NCBI GenBank assembly: GCA_947168585.1 | Contig: CAMVMK010000003.1 | Location: 35,111 to 99,110, forward strand | Origin: an uncultured Fretibacterium sp. | Lineage (GTDB): Bacteria > Synergistota > Synergistia > Synergistales > Aminobacteriaceae | DNA length: 64,000 nucleotides | Direction: 5' to 3' | Part shown: positions 43,741 through 52,713 of the stretch, piece after piece | How positions within the stretch are numbered: the first letter of the stretch is position 1 | How the letters are laid out: the number at the start of each line of letters is the position of its first letter | Made by a program: the position numbers and the translations under genes | The notes under the pieces: model-generated | Told to the model about the DNA's origin: nothing | The model's database searches: none | Seen by the model: only the letters and a program-made list of their open reading frames with translations

Positions 43741-44406
43741 TTAATTTTCTTTTATCCAAGCTGATAAAAATTCCATCCAACGCAAAATTCCCGTGCCGTT
43801 CAAGTGAACTCCGTCAATAGTGTAGCGTTCAGGAAGCTGTCCGTTTTCAGCAAAAAGGGAATAAGTATCTATCAGCGTAAAATCTTTAATTTCGTTCGAC
43901 AAATTCAAAAGTCCGTCGTTAATTTCCCGTATAGCTTCATGAGGTCTGCGAGCATCGCCTAAATTATGATTTACAGGAAAAAGAGTTTGAACATATAGCG
44001 CAGTCGATGGAGATTTTTCGCGGAAAGTTTCAATAATTTTCCTGATGCTGCTGACAATTTCAGCGGCTTTTCTGTTAAAAACTATGTCATTCGTCCCGAT
44101 AAGCAAAAATAATTTTGAGGGCTTTAAGCTTATAACTTCATCAAGACGTTTCCAAACTCCTAACGTTGTATCGCCTGCAATCCCGCGGTTTTTGATTTTT
44201 AAGTCCGGGAAAATTTCTTCAAATTTAACGTAATCCGTAAGGCTGTCTCCTAAAAAAACAATTTTTTCTGTATCTCTCGGCATACTCTCAAAAATGCTGA
44301 ATTTGACTTTATAATAAGCTAATTTAAGATTGTCGCTCTCTGAAGCAGCAAAAGCAGCAGAACTTAAAATAAAAACGAGCGCAAATAATAAAAAATTTTT
44401 CTTCAT
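43741..44406 (-). CDS. Secreted GDSL/SGNH hydrolase between hflK and hflC
   Basis: 221 residues with a signal peptide (about 1-20, ending AAFA). SGNH blocks: FLGDSLTDY (nucleophile Ser), GIAGDTT, IGTNDIVF (Asn of the oxyanion hole) and the C-terminal DGVHLNGTG (Asp and His). Likely an esterase or acetylhydrolase acting on a glycan or lipid outside the cytoplasm. Spacing is three bases to hflC and 30 bases from hflK, so it is part of that operon. Confidence 0.92.
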   Translation of the reverse strand: MKKNFLLFALVFILSSAAFAASESDNLKLAYYKVKFSIFESMPRDTEKIVFLGDSLTDYVKFEEIFPDLKIKNRGIAGDTTLGVWKRLDEVISLKPSKLFLLIGTNDIVFNRKAAEIVSSIRKIIETFREKSPSTALYVQTLFPVNHNLGDARRPHEAIREINDGLLNLSNEIKDFTLIDTYSLFAENGQLPERYTIDGVHLNGTGILRWMEFLSAWIKEN

Positions 44407-44436
44407 TTTTTTACTTCCTACTTCATCCTTGCTTCT

Positions 44437-45336
44437 CTAAAATTTGTCGAGAGGCAATAATTTTTCTGAAGTTCCGTCTGTGATAATAACTTTAGCGTCC
44501 GGCAAAATTTCTTCGAGAGTTTCAAAAAATAATCTCTGCTTCGTTATTAACGGATAAGTTTTATACTCCTCGAACATATTATTAAATCTTGCTGTCTGTC
44601 CGTTAGCTTCGGCTATACGGGAAGATTTAACGGCTTCGGCCTGCTGAATAATCTGGTCGGCTTTGGCTTCAGCTAAAGGAATTTGCTCGGACTGATATTT
44701 TTTAGCACTGTTAATCATAGTTTCGCGGGCTTGGCGTGCTGTCTCAACTTCTTTGAAAGCCTGAATAATTTTTTCTGTCGGAGGCTCTGCGTCCTGAACA
44801 GTTAAATTCACGCATTGAAGTCCGATGTTGCTTTCTCTTAACATGTTCGTTAATTTTTCGCGGACTGAAGTTTGAATTTGATTTTTCCCTGTCGTTATGA
44901 CTTCATCGACAGGATAATCAGAAACAGTCGCACGAATGCACGCTAAAAGCATATTTCTTAAAATATTTTCGGGATTGTCGGAGTTATAAAGATAAGCGAC
45001 AGGATCAGAGACTTTATATTCAAGATAAAAATCAATATTAACGAAATTAAAATCTGACGTAATCATAACGCTTTCTTCGTCTTTAGCGACATTTCGGCCT
45101 CTTTTGTCGGTGCTGTAGCCTATGCCTGTTCCGTGTGTCGTCATGTCAACGATATTAACCTGCTGAATGAACGGAATTTTGAAATATAATCCTGCCGTGT
45201 CAGTCCGGACTATAGAGCCGAACATTGTTATAACTGCCTGCTCCTGCTCGCCTACAGTATAAAATCCGTCAAGAAACATAAACGTAATTAAAGCAATTAC
45301 GATTAATAACGGCGCAAAAAATTTTTGATTTATCAT
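44437..45336 (-). CDS. hflK: SPFH-domain membrane protein HflK
   Basis: 299 residues: N-terminal membrane segment (about 8-24), SPFH domain beginning GEQEQAVITMFGSIV, and a charged coiled region with LAEAKADQIIQQAEAVKSSRIAEANG. The usual HflK glycine-rich cytoplasmic N-terminus is missing, leaving a short form. NLTVQDAEPPTEKIIQAFKEV is a good HflK signature. It is the first gene of hflK, GDSL hydrolase, hflC. Confidence 0.92.
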   Translation of the reverse strand: MINQKFFAPLLIVIALITFMFLDGFYTVGEQEQAVITMFGSIVRTDTAGLYFKIPFIQQVNIVDMTTHGTGIGYSTDKRGRNVAKDEESVMITSDFNFVNIDFYLEYKVSDPVAYLYNSDNPENILRNMLLACIRATVSDYPVDEVITTGKNQIQTSVREKLTNMLRESNIGLQCVNLTVQDAEPPTEKIIQAFKEVETARQARETMINSAKKYQSEQIPLAEAKADQIIQQAEAVKSSRIAEANGQTARFNNMFEEYKTYPLITKQRLFFETLEEILPDAKVIITDGTSEKLLPLDKF

Positions 45337-45395
45337 AAAAATTTTCCTTTCTGATTTATAATTCAGTTAATTATAACGTTAAAGGAGATGTTAAA

Positions 45396-46757
45396 TTGCC
45401 CGTAAAATCAACTATAAAAGATATGACTGACGGAGTAATCTGGAAGCAGTTAATAAATTTCGCTTTTCCGCTTTTAGTCGGGAATATTTTTCAACAGCTT
45501 TATAACACTGTTGATAGCGTTGTTGTCGGGAATTTCGTAGGGGCTGACGCGCTCGGTGCTGTAACTTCAACTGCTCCGATAGTTTTGACTTTAATCGGCG
45601 CGGCTATAGGTCTGACGATGGGAGCGTCTGTCGTAATCTCGCAATATTTAGGTGCTAAAGACATTGTAAATTTACGGAAATCTACTCACACCGCTGTAGT
45701 TTCGGCTGTGATTTTATCGGTGATAGTTTCTGCGGTAGGCTACTGCATAACTCCGGGACTTTTAAGAATGATGAACACTCCTGAAAGCGTTTATAAAGAA
45801 GCCGTAGTTTATCTGCAGATTTATTCGCTCGGGCTCGGCGGTTTAATGCTCTATAACATGGGAGCGGCAATATTGCGGGCTGTCGGAGATAGTCAAAGAC
45901 CGTTATATTATCTAATTTTAGCTTCGATATTGAATATTATTCTTGATTTATTATTCGTGATTAAATTCGAGGCCGGAGTCGCCGGAGTTGCTTACGCTAC
46001 GATTTTAGCGCAGTTAATTTCGAGCCTTGCGATTTTCTACAGGCTTTTTAGAATTAAAGAATATCACAGCTTGACTTTTCACGAAATGAAAATTGACACG
46101 GCGATATTAAAAAGAATTATTCAAATAGGATTTCCCGCAGGTTTTCAAATGGCTGTAACGGCATTTTCAAACGTTTTCGTTCAGGCTTATATAAACGCTT
46201 ACGGAGCAGCAAGCACAGCAGGCTGGGGAATTTACGCCCGTGTTGACGCTTTCATAGCTTTATCTACACAGAGTATGTCAATGTCAATAACGACTTTCGT
46301 AGGACAAAACGCAGGAGCACGCAAGCCCGACCGAATTAAACAGGGTGTCCGCGAGGCTATGAAAATTTCTTTGATGATCTCGGGAACTTTAATAGCAATT
46401 ATTTTTATTTTCGCTCCGTTTATAGTTTCGTTATTTAACAGAGAAGCGGCGGTTATAAGTTTCGGGGTTTTATTTTTGAGATTAAATACTATTTTCGATC
46501 CTTTTAATGTTTATAATCAAGTTTCAGCAGGGGCTTTGAGGGGCGTAGGGGATTCAAGAACTCCTATGTTAGCAATGCTCGGCTCGTTCGTTGTTTTCAG
46601 ACAGATTTATTTATTTATAATTTCGAGATTAACAAGCAGCGTTTATTTTATCGCTATAGGCTATCCTATAGGCTGGATAGTATGCTGCACGCTGATATTT
46701 TTGCACATTAAACGAAGCGGCTGGGAAAAAAAGTTAGGAGTGAGGAGTGAGGAGTGA
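45396..46757 (+). CDS. MATE-family efflux transporter
   Basis: 453 residues, twelve predicted membrane segments. It starts at a TTG eight bases after AAAGGAG; no ATG fits. Family landmarks: WKQLINFAFPLLVGNIFQQLYNTVDSVVVG at the start, IGLTMGASVVISQYLGA, and AMSMSITTFVGQNAGARKPDR-like sequence in the second half (QSMSMSITTFVGQNAGA). Probably a Na+- or H+-driven exporter. The C-terminal residues LGVRSEE and stop are coded by a GTTAGGAGTGAGGAGTGAG repeat, which seems to have replaced the original end. It is only distantly related to the MATE at 24738. Confidence 0.94.
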   Translation: MPVKSTIKDMTDGVIWKQLINFAFPLLVGNIFQQLYNTVDSVVVGNFVGADALGAVTSTAPIVLTLIGAAIGLTMGASVVISQYLGAKDIVNLRKSTHTAVVSAVILSVIVSAVGYCITPGLLRMMNTPESVYKEAVVYLQIYSLGLGGLMLYNMGAAILRAVGDSQRPLYYLILASILNIILDLLFVIKFEAGVAGVAYATILAQLISSLAIFYRLFRIKEYHSLTFHEMKIDTAILKRIIQIGFPAGFQMAVTAFSNVFVQAYINAYGAASTAGWGIYARVDAFIALSTQSMSMSITTFVGQNAGARKPDRIKQGVREAMKISLMISGTLIAIIFIFAPFIVSLFNREAAVISFGVLFLRLNTIFDPFNVYNQVSAGALRGVGDSRTPMLAMLGSFVVFRQIYLFIISRLTSSVYFIAIGYPIGWIVCCTLIFLHIKRSGWEKKLGVRSEE

Positions 46758-46866
46758 GTTTTGCTCGAATTTAGTTTTGTGATAAAAATAAAATTTAAGC
46801 ACGAGCAAAGTTTTTTTGAGAAGAGGAGTTAAACCTGAGAAATTAGGGAGTGAAAAATTATTAGAA

Positions 46867-47685
46867 ATGGAAAAAGATTTACGTTTAGGAAAACTTTGGG
46901 ACGAATGGCTGACGGCTGAAATATCTTCACTTCAAGCCGACTATGAAGTATCCGGGATTTTAACGGGAATGAAAAATATGCAGACTAACAGACTGCGTAC
47001 AGCGAGGCGTTTAATGCGGATATGGCCGCAGACGTCTTATTATGAAAAATATAAATTTACTCCGGCAATTTCTTTAATTACAGCTAAAAATCAAAAACCG
47101 AGAGTTAAAATTTCGTGTCCTGAAAATTTTTTGAAAGTCCCTAACTCTCTTAAAAATTCTTGGCCTTATCTTAAAGGACTTTGGGGGAGCGCGGGAGGTC
47201 TTTATTTGCCTAAGAACGGCTATTATTTAACTCTTATAATTTCGGACGAAAAAATTTCAAAACTTGCCTCGAAAATCCTAAATCTTTCGGGATTGTCTTG
47301 GGCTTGCCGCAGAAATGAATTTACGCTCCGAAATCATGACGATATTATGACTTTTTTATGTAACACCGGAATGACATCGAGCGCGCTTGAATTTGATAAA
47401 ACCGTTATGTTCCGTTCCGTAAGAAACCGCGTGAACGTTCAAAGAAATTATGAGGCCGCTAATATTGCCCGGACTGTCAAAGCCGCCCGCGAACAGGAAG
47501 AATTTGCTAAAAAATTTTTAGAGCGCGGAACTTCATTGCCTGAAAATCTTAAAAATATAGCCGAACTTAGAATAAAATTCCCTGATGACAGTCTCGAAGA
47601 ACTCGGGAAAAAATTATACCCTCCGATAACAAAATCCGCCGTAAAATACAGGTTTGATAAAATCAAAAAATTATTGGAAAAGTGA
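46867..47685 (+). CDS. whiA: WhiA-family DNA-binding protein
   Basis: About 272 residues from the ATG at 46867. A TTG at 46816 would add 17 residues, but that stretch is made of the interspersed repeat. WhiA combines a LAGLIDADG-like domain with a C-terminal helix-turn-helix. Here LKGLWGSAGGLYLPKNGYYL is the homing-endonuclease-like core (without catalytic acids), and FRSVRNRVNVQRNYEAANI plus LEELGKKLYPPITKSAVKYRFDKI form the DNA-binding part. In other bacteria WhiA affects cell division and chromosome segregation. The usual rapZ/yvcK neighbours are not here. Confidence 0.85.
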   Translation: MEKDLRLGKLWDEWLTAEISSLQADYEVSGILTGMKNMQTNRLRTARRLMRIWPQTSYYEKYKFTPAISLITAKNQKPRVKISCPENFLKVPNSLKNSWPYLKGLWGSAGGLYLPKNGYYLTLIISDEKISKLASKILNLSGLSWACRRNEFTLRNHDDIMTFLCNTGMTSSALEFDKTVMFRSVRNRVNVQRNYEAANIARTVKAAREQEEFAKKFLERGTSLPENLKNIAELRIKFPDDSLEELGKKLYPPITKSAVKYRFDKIKKLLEK

Positions 47686-47686
47686 A

Positions 47687-48766
47687 CTACCCCCCGCTTG
47701 AAGTGTGAGACTTCTTGCTAGTTACGTTAAATTTTTCATTGAAAACTTTTGAAGTTACGCCCGAGATATTAAGCCCTAAATCGAATACTTTGACTTTTTC
47801 AAAAGTTTTTTCGTACGCTGCGTTGACGGCTCTTGCGGTGAAGCTGACGTTAGAAACTCCCGATATAAACATTTTGCACTTGGCCAAAGTATAAACATCA
47901 CGGATAACTTCATAGCCTATATCTCTATTTTTTTCGGGACTGCGGAAATTTTCATAGTGAAGTCCGAAATCGTCTTTGCTTCTCATAGTGTCCGAATAAT
48001 AAAGAAGTTCGCAGGGACTGTCCTTAAAAACATTTTTGAAATATTCAAGAGCATTATCATCGTCAGTGCAAAGGAATATAAATGCGGTACCCCCCCCCGC
48101 GAAATCTTTAATGACGGGAACATAATCCTCATACGAAATATATTTAGGGTGTCCGGCAAGAGACTGCCTGAAATCCGTTCCTCTGAAGTGAACGCCTATA
48201 GAGTTTTCAATACGGTCTGAAAGCCCGGAGTTTTGCAGATCTTTGTGAATTTTTTCATTTATTTCCGGCCGTAAGTGAACATATTTTTTATAAAGCGCAC
48301 CTATAGCCTGCAAATATCCCGGCTGTTCATAGTAAACCTGCGAACAGTCGCGCTCAAAACCGTCCTGCTGACGGCTTATAATTACGTTCTGGCTTTGCAA
48401 AATATCTTCATATGAAATATCCGTAAGCTGTAAAAAATATCTTTCAAAGGCGTTTCCCTCCGGATAATATGAAGTATTCCGCCATAAAACATAAGGCGTT
48501 GCCCCGAGACGGCGGGCTAATTCGAGTCTTTTTACTGTGTCGTTCAATAAAGCAAAAAGCCCTGACAGTCCGCAGTCTTGAAGCTCAATTAAGTAAAATA
48601 ATTTATCCGGATTTTTTTCGCCTAAGCGTTCAATTTTCACCATTGCCGGAGAATCAGTTATGGCTAAGACACGGCTTCTAAAATCAGGATTTCGGAACTG
48701 CTGTAAAACTCTCGCCATGAAATATATTTTTTCATGACTTTTTATCCAACTTCGTAATCTGCTCAT
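47687..48766 (-). CDS. Fucosyltransferase-like glycosyltransferase (GT23/NodZ-like) with an in-frame G9 tract
   Basis: 359 residues. GVHFRGTDF, CTDDDNALEYF and ISGVSNVSFTARA form the nucleotide-sugar binding pattern of the alpha-1,6-fucosyltransferase/NodZ/O-fucosyltransferase superfamily. A role in decorating a surface glycan is inferred. A run of nine G codes AGGG near residue 225, just before FIFLCTDD. The frame is intact, so the gene is on, and loss or gain of one base would truncate it before the active-site loop. It starts eight bases after the KDG-kinase gene and is probably co-transcribed. The C-terminus SGG ends on another G6. Confidence 0.82.
   Translation of the reverse strand: MSRLRSWIKSHEKIYFMARVLQQFRNPDFRSRVLAITDSPAMVKIERLGEKNPDKLFYLIELQDCGLSGLFALLNDTVKRLELARRLGATPYVLWRNTSYYPEGNAFERYFLQLTDISYEDILQSQNVIISRQQDGFERDCSQVYYEQPGYLQAIGALYKKYVHLRPEINEKIHKDLQNSGLSDRIENSIGVHFRGTDFRQSLAGHPKYISYEDYVPVIKDFAGGGTAFIFLCTDDDNALEYFKNVFKDSPCELLYYSDTMRSKDDFGLHYENFRSPEKNRDIGYEVIRDVYTLAKCKMFISGVSNVSFTARAVNAAYEKTFEKVKVFDLGLNISGVTSKVFNEKFNVTSKKSHTSSGG
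48090..48098 (-). repeat. Poly-G (9) tract inside the fucosyltransferase-like gene
   Basis: Nine C on the plus strand, read as G9 in the gene and in frame at this length. Confidence 0.85.
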
Positions 48767-48774
48767 GTTAGTTT

Positions 48775-49863
48775 TTAACGTTTAATATCGTAATTCATGT
48801 TCATTAAACTGCGGATACTTTCAACATCGTCAGTAATATTAGCATCGCCGTGAATAGTGTGCTTGATGACGCTGCTTGCGACTGCAAAATTTACCATGTC
48901 CATAGGCTTGTAATTATTCATCATGGCGTAAATTAATCCGCTCGCAAAAGCATCTCCGCCGCCGACCCTGTCTAAAATATTAAACGTAAATAAACGGCTC
49001 TCAAAAGTGTGTCCGTCGTACCACATGAAAGCCATTAAACTGTTTTCGCTTCCCGTGTGGGCGTAACGGACGTGGCGGGCGAGGCATTTCAAATTCGGGT
49101 AACGTTCGACAAAAGCCTGAAAAACGTAATCCTGCTGTTCATAATTAGGCTGGTAAGGAATACCGTCTTTAACATCGCCTTTTGAAATGTCTTCTTCATC
49201 GCGCCATAAATGATAAGGTTCAATCCCTAATAAAACATCAACGTAAGGCAGACAGCGGGTGCAGAAATCGCGTGCTTCGTTCCATGACCATAAAGTGCTT
49301 CTAAAATTGCCGTCAAAACTCACGGTTAAATTTTTCTCTTTAGCTTTTTTGAGACATTCGAGAGTAAATTCAGCACAGCTCGGCGACAATGCCGGAGTAA
49401 TTCCGCTCATGTGAAGCCAGTCGAAACCGTCAAGCAAATTATCTAAATCGACTTTGCTGAAATCAAATTCAGTTATCGCGCTGTGTTTGCGGTCGTAAAT
49501 AACTTTGCTCGGTCTTATTCCGTAACCTGTTTCGAGGTAATAAGTTCCGAGCCTGTGTGTCGGAGTGTCTGCGGGCTTAGTTAAAATCATAGGCGAACAG
49601 TGAACATCATTGCTTCGTAACATTCTGATTGCGCTTTTTCCGATTGAGTTATCCGGTACAACGCTGAAGAAAGTGCTGTCAATTCCAAGATTAGCGAGAG
49701 CGAGGGCGATATTAGCTTCACTTCCGCCGTAGCTTGCTTCAAAACTTGTTGCAACTCTGATTTTTTCGTAGTTCGGAGGGGTTAAACGCAGCATAATTTC
49801 GCCGATCGTTATGAATTTCTGCGGGCTCATTAAATTTTTAGTAAGCGGATTAAAATTTTCCAT
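48775..49863 (-). CDS. PfkB-family sugar kinase, probable 2-keto-3-deoxygluconate kinase
   Basis: 362 residues of the ribokinase/PfkB fold. GEIMLRLTPP and SYGGSEANIALALANLG match KDG kinases near the N-terminus. The C-terminal signature with the catalytic Asp is DRVGGGDAFASGLIYAM. KDG kinase phosphorylates 2-keto-3-deoxygluconate from uronate or pectin breakdown. Substrate is inferred from these motifs and could be a related keto-sugar. The ribosome-binding site (AGAGTG) is weak. The aldolase partner is not adjacent; the next gene is a glycosyltransferase eight bases away. Confidence 0.85.
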   Translation of the reverse strand: MENFNPLTKNLMSPQKFITIGEIMLRLTPPNYEKIRVATSFEASYGGSEANIALALANLGIDSTFFSVVPDNSIGKSAIRMLRSNDVHCSPMILTKPADTPTHRLGTYYLETGYGIRPSKVIYDRKHSAITEFDFSKVDLDNLLDGFDWLHMSGITPALSPSCAEFTLECLKKAKEKNLTVSFDGNFRSTLWSWNEARDFCTRCLPYVDVLLGIEPYHLWRDEEDISKGDVKDGIPYQPNYEQQDYVFQAFVERYPNLKCLARHVRYAHTGSENSLMAFMWYDGHTFESRLFTFNILDRVGGGDAFASGLIYAMMNNYKPMDMVNFAVASSVIKHTIHGDANITDDVESIRSLMNMNYDIKR

Positions 49864-49922
49864 TTTTAATTTTCACTCTTTATTTTTTAGGATTTTTAAT
49901 TATCATAACATAAAAAAGGCAA

Positions 49923-49990
49923 GTAAGAGTTAGGAAGTAGGAAGTAAAAAAATAATTCCTAACCCCTCACCCCTAACCCCTCACTCCATG
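49923..49990. repeat. GTTAGGA/GTGAGGG repeat cluster at the miaB 3' end
   Basis: GAGTTAGGAAGTAGGAAG on one side of an A-rich loop faces TTCC-TAACCCCTCACCCC-TAACCCC. The cluster forms a hairpin and codes the last residues (GVRG) and stop of miaB. Confidence 0.65.
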
Positions 49991-51301
49991 AAGACACCAA
50001 GCCTCAGCAGAGTTAATTTTTACGTTTATAAACTCGCCTAATAAATTTTTTTTGCCCTCAAATAACACGACTTTATCAGACGGTGTCCGGCCCTGCAATA
50101 AATTTTCACCTTTAGGTGCAATGTCATCAACTAAAATTTCAAAAGTTTTTCCGACTAAATTTTGATTAATTTCATACGTGATTTTATCTTGAAGTTCGTT
50201 AAGTTCCGTCAAACGTTTTAATCTTAATTCAACGGGCAAAGCTCCGGGCATAGTCGCGGCAGGAGTTCCGTCGCGTTCTGAATAAGCCGCGCTGTGAACT
50301 AAATCAAATTTAATTTCGCGCAGAGCGTTTAACGATGCTTCAAAATCTTCTTCAGTTTCGCCCGGAAAACCTACAATTAAATCCGTAGTCAGGCCAAGAG
50401 CGGGAACTTTTTCGCGGACTTTTTTAACTTTTTCTAAATATTCGGCGTAAGAATATTTGCGGTTCATTAATTTCAAAATTCTGTCGCTTCCGTTCTGGAT
50501 AGGCAGATTTAACGAAGGGCATACATTTTTTTCACTTGCCATAACGTCAATAATATCGTCCGTAAAATCCTGAGGCAATGACGTTACAAATCTAAGTCTT
50601 TTTACGCCCTCAATGTGAGAAACTTCGCGCAAGAGCCAAGCAAAATTTAAGCCTATATCTTTTCCGTAACTGTTGACATTTTGACCGAGCAAAGTAATTT
50701 CCTTAACGCCGTCTTTAATTAACATTTCGATTTCAGAAAAAATTTCTTCAGGTTTTCTCGAAACAAAACGCCCCCTGACATACGGGACTATGCAGTAAGT
50801 GCAGAAATTATCACAGCCGTGAGCAATCGTGATATAAGCCTTAAATTTATTTTCGCGTTTTATCGTTATGTTATCCGAGTCAAAATTTAAGCTGTGAAAT
50901 TCGCGCGGGTCAGTGTCAAGCAAATTTAACCGCGATTTAGGGTGTTCATAAATCTGCTCGATAGCGTTAGGCAGCATTCCAATATGACGAGGTCCGGCAA
51001 CGAGCCTGACATAAGGAAAACGGGACAAAGCCTTTTCGCCTATTCTTTGAGCAATACAGCCCGTAAGAGCGACTAAAGGCCGCTGATTTTTTTTCCATGA
51101 AACGTCATAAAGGCCGAGTTCGCTCCAAACTTTCTGCTCAGCTTTTGCCCGGACACTGCAGCCGGTAATCATGATAATATCTGCTTGAGATTCTTCGACT
51201 TCCTGCCAGCCTCGCGAACATAAAACAGTTCTAACTCTGTCAGCGTCATAGACGTTCATTTGACAGCCGTAAACTTTTACGCAAAATTTTTTTTCACTCA
51301 T
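49973..51301 (-). CDS. miaB: tRNA-2-methylthio-N6-dimethylallyladenosine synthase
   Basis: Radical-SAM methylthiotransferase that modifies A37 of tRNAs reading UNN codons. 442 residues. N-terminal cluster-binding domain with VYGCQMNVYD and GCIAQR; radical-SAM triad HGCDNFCTYCIVPYVRG; C-terminal TRAM domain (about 375-440). GQNVNSYG and VGFPGETEEDF are typical of MiaB. Its start overlaps the purB stop by four bases (ATGA), so purB and miaB are coupled. The final GVRG is supplied by the interspersed repeat. Confidence 0.96.
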   Translation of the reverse strand: MSEKKFCVKVYGCQMNVYDADRVRTVLCSRGWQEVEESQADIIMITGCSVRAKAEQKVWSELGLYDVSWKKNQRPLVALTGCIAQRIGEKALSRFPYVRLVAGPRHIGMLPNAIEQIYEHPKSRLNLLDTDPREFHSLNFDSDNITIKRENKFKAYITIAHGCDNFCTYCIVPYVRGRFVSRKPEEIFSEIEMLIKDGVKEITLLGQNVNSYGKDIGLNFAWLLREVSHIEGVKRLRFVTSLPQDFTDDIIDVMASEKNVCPSLNLPIQNGSDRILKLMNRKYSYAEYLEKVKKVREKVPALGLTTDLIVGFPGETEEDFEASLNALREIKFDLVHSAAYSERDGTPAATMPGALPVELRLKRLTELNELQDKITYEINQNLVGKTFEILVDDIAPKGENLLQGRTPSDKVVLFEGKKNLLGEFINVKINSAEAWCLHGVRG

Positions 51302-52617
51302 TCGTCGTAATCGCTTGAATTATTTTCTTCAAAAAAGCGCGCAAAAATTTCATCGACGTAACGAAGATAAAATTCATTCTCGAATAAATTTTTAAGCTGT
51401 TCGGGGTCAACGTCTTTTAATCTCTCGTCGGATTTTAATAAATCCAAGAAAGCAACGCCGCTTGAAGCAGTTTTCATAGCGTTTTCCTGAACGATTGCAT
51501 AAGCGTCCTCGCGTGAAAGTTTTAATTCGTCAAGCAAAAATGTCAAAACTCTCTGACTGTAAACGAGGCCGTTAGTTTGATTTAAGTTTTCTTTTACGCG
51601 AATTTCATCAACTGTTAAACCTTTCAAAATTTTCGTCATGCTCCGTAACATGAAAGCGGCGATATTGAAAGCGTCCGGCCAGATTACGCGCTCGGTTGAA
51701 GAGTGGCTGATGTCGCGTTCGTGCCATAAAGCGATATTTTCCATGCCTGTTAAAGCATAGCCGCGAAGAAGTCTTGACATTCCGCAAACTCTCTCACATT
51801 TAATCGGGTTGCGTTTGTGAGGCATTGCGCTTGAACCTTTCTGACCGACTCCAAAAGGCTCTAAGGCTTCGCGGACTTCGGTACGCTGTAAATTTCTGAT
51901 TTCGAGAGCCATTCTCTCTAAAGTACTGCCCATAACGGCGAGTGCGTTTAAGACTCCGGCGTGCCTGTCGCGCTGTAAAATCTGATTAGAAACCTTAGCG
52001 GGCTGAAGCCCAAGAAGTTCGCATACTCTTGCTTCAAGTTTAGGTGAACACATAGCGTAAGTTCCGACAGCTCCGGAAATTTTACCGGCTGAAACATCTT
52101 TGCGGGCGTATTCGAGGCGGCCTTTATCGCGTAATAATTCGGCGTGCCAGTTCAAGAATTTCAAGCCCATTGACATAGGCTCTGCGTGAATGCCGTGAGT
52201 TCGTCCGATAGTCGGAAGATATTTATATTTTTTCGCTAAATCAACAACGACTTCATCAAGTTCATCGAGGGCTTTAATAATAATATCGAGGCTGTCGCGA
52301 AGCATTATAGAGCTTGCAGTGTCAAGAATATCACTGCTTGTCATTCCTAAGTGCAAATAACGTCCGTTAGGTCCGACATTTTCAGCAACAGCACTAACGA
52401 AAGCAACGACATCATGCTGAGTTTTCTTTTCGATTTCCTGAACTCTTTCGACAGTGAAACGGGCGTTTGCGATAATATCATCGAGGGCATCTTGAGGTAT
52501 TCGGCCTGCTTCAGTCCAAGCTTTACAAACGGCTATTTCAACATCAAGCATAACTTTGAGGCGGTTATATTCGTCCCATAAAGCTGAAATATCGTGCTCT
52601 GAATATCTTTCAATCAT
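51298..52617 (-). CDS. purB: Adenylosuccinate lyase
   Basis: Acts twice in purine synthesis, releasing fumarate from SAICAR and from adenylosuccinate. 439 residues of the fumarase/aspartase superfamily. GMTSSDILDTA, GRTHGIHAEP with the catalytic His, and the flexible loop GSSAMPHKRNPIKCE with the catalytic Ser are present. GGAGAG precedes the ATG at 52617. It is translationally coupled to miaB downstream. Confidence 0.97.
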   Translation of the reverse strand: MIERYSEHDISALWDEYNRLKVMLDVEIAVCKAWTEAGRIPQDALDDIIANARFTVERVQEIEKKTQHDVVAFVSAVAENVGPNGRYLHLGMTSSDILDTASSIMLRDSLDIIIKALDELDEVVVDLAKKYKYLPTIGRTHGIHAEPMSMGLKFLNWHAELLRDKGRLEYARKDVSAGKISGAVGTYAMCSPKLEARVCELLGLQPAKVSNQILQRDRHAGVLNALAVMGSTLERMALEIRNLQRTEVREALEPFGVGQKGSSAMPHKRNPIKCERVCGMSRLLRGYALTGMENIALWHERDISHSSTERVIWPDAFNIAAFMLRSMTKILKGLTVDEIRVKENLNQTNGLVYSQRVLTFLLDELKLSREDAYAIVQENAMKTASSGVAFLDLLKSDERLKDVDPEQLKNLFENEFYLRYVDEIFARFFEENNSSDYDE

Positions 52618-52713
52618 GATAAAATTTCTCTCCTTGAAAAGTCTTAATTTAATTTTTCTTGCTGATTAAAATTTTACACTATTTACCCGTCAACTGAAAA
52701 CTTTTTTGCTTTT

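Noticed and set aside
47690..47695. C6 at the end of the fucosyltransferase-like gene as a switch
   Set aside because: Only six bases and at the last codons, so a slip would change just the C-terminal residues.
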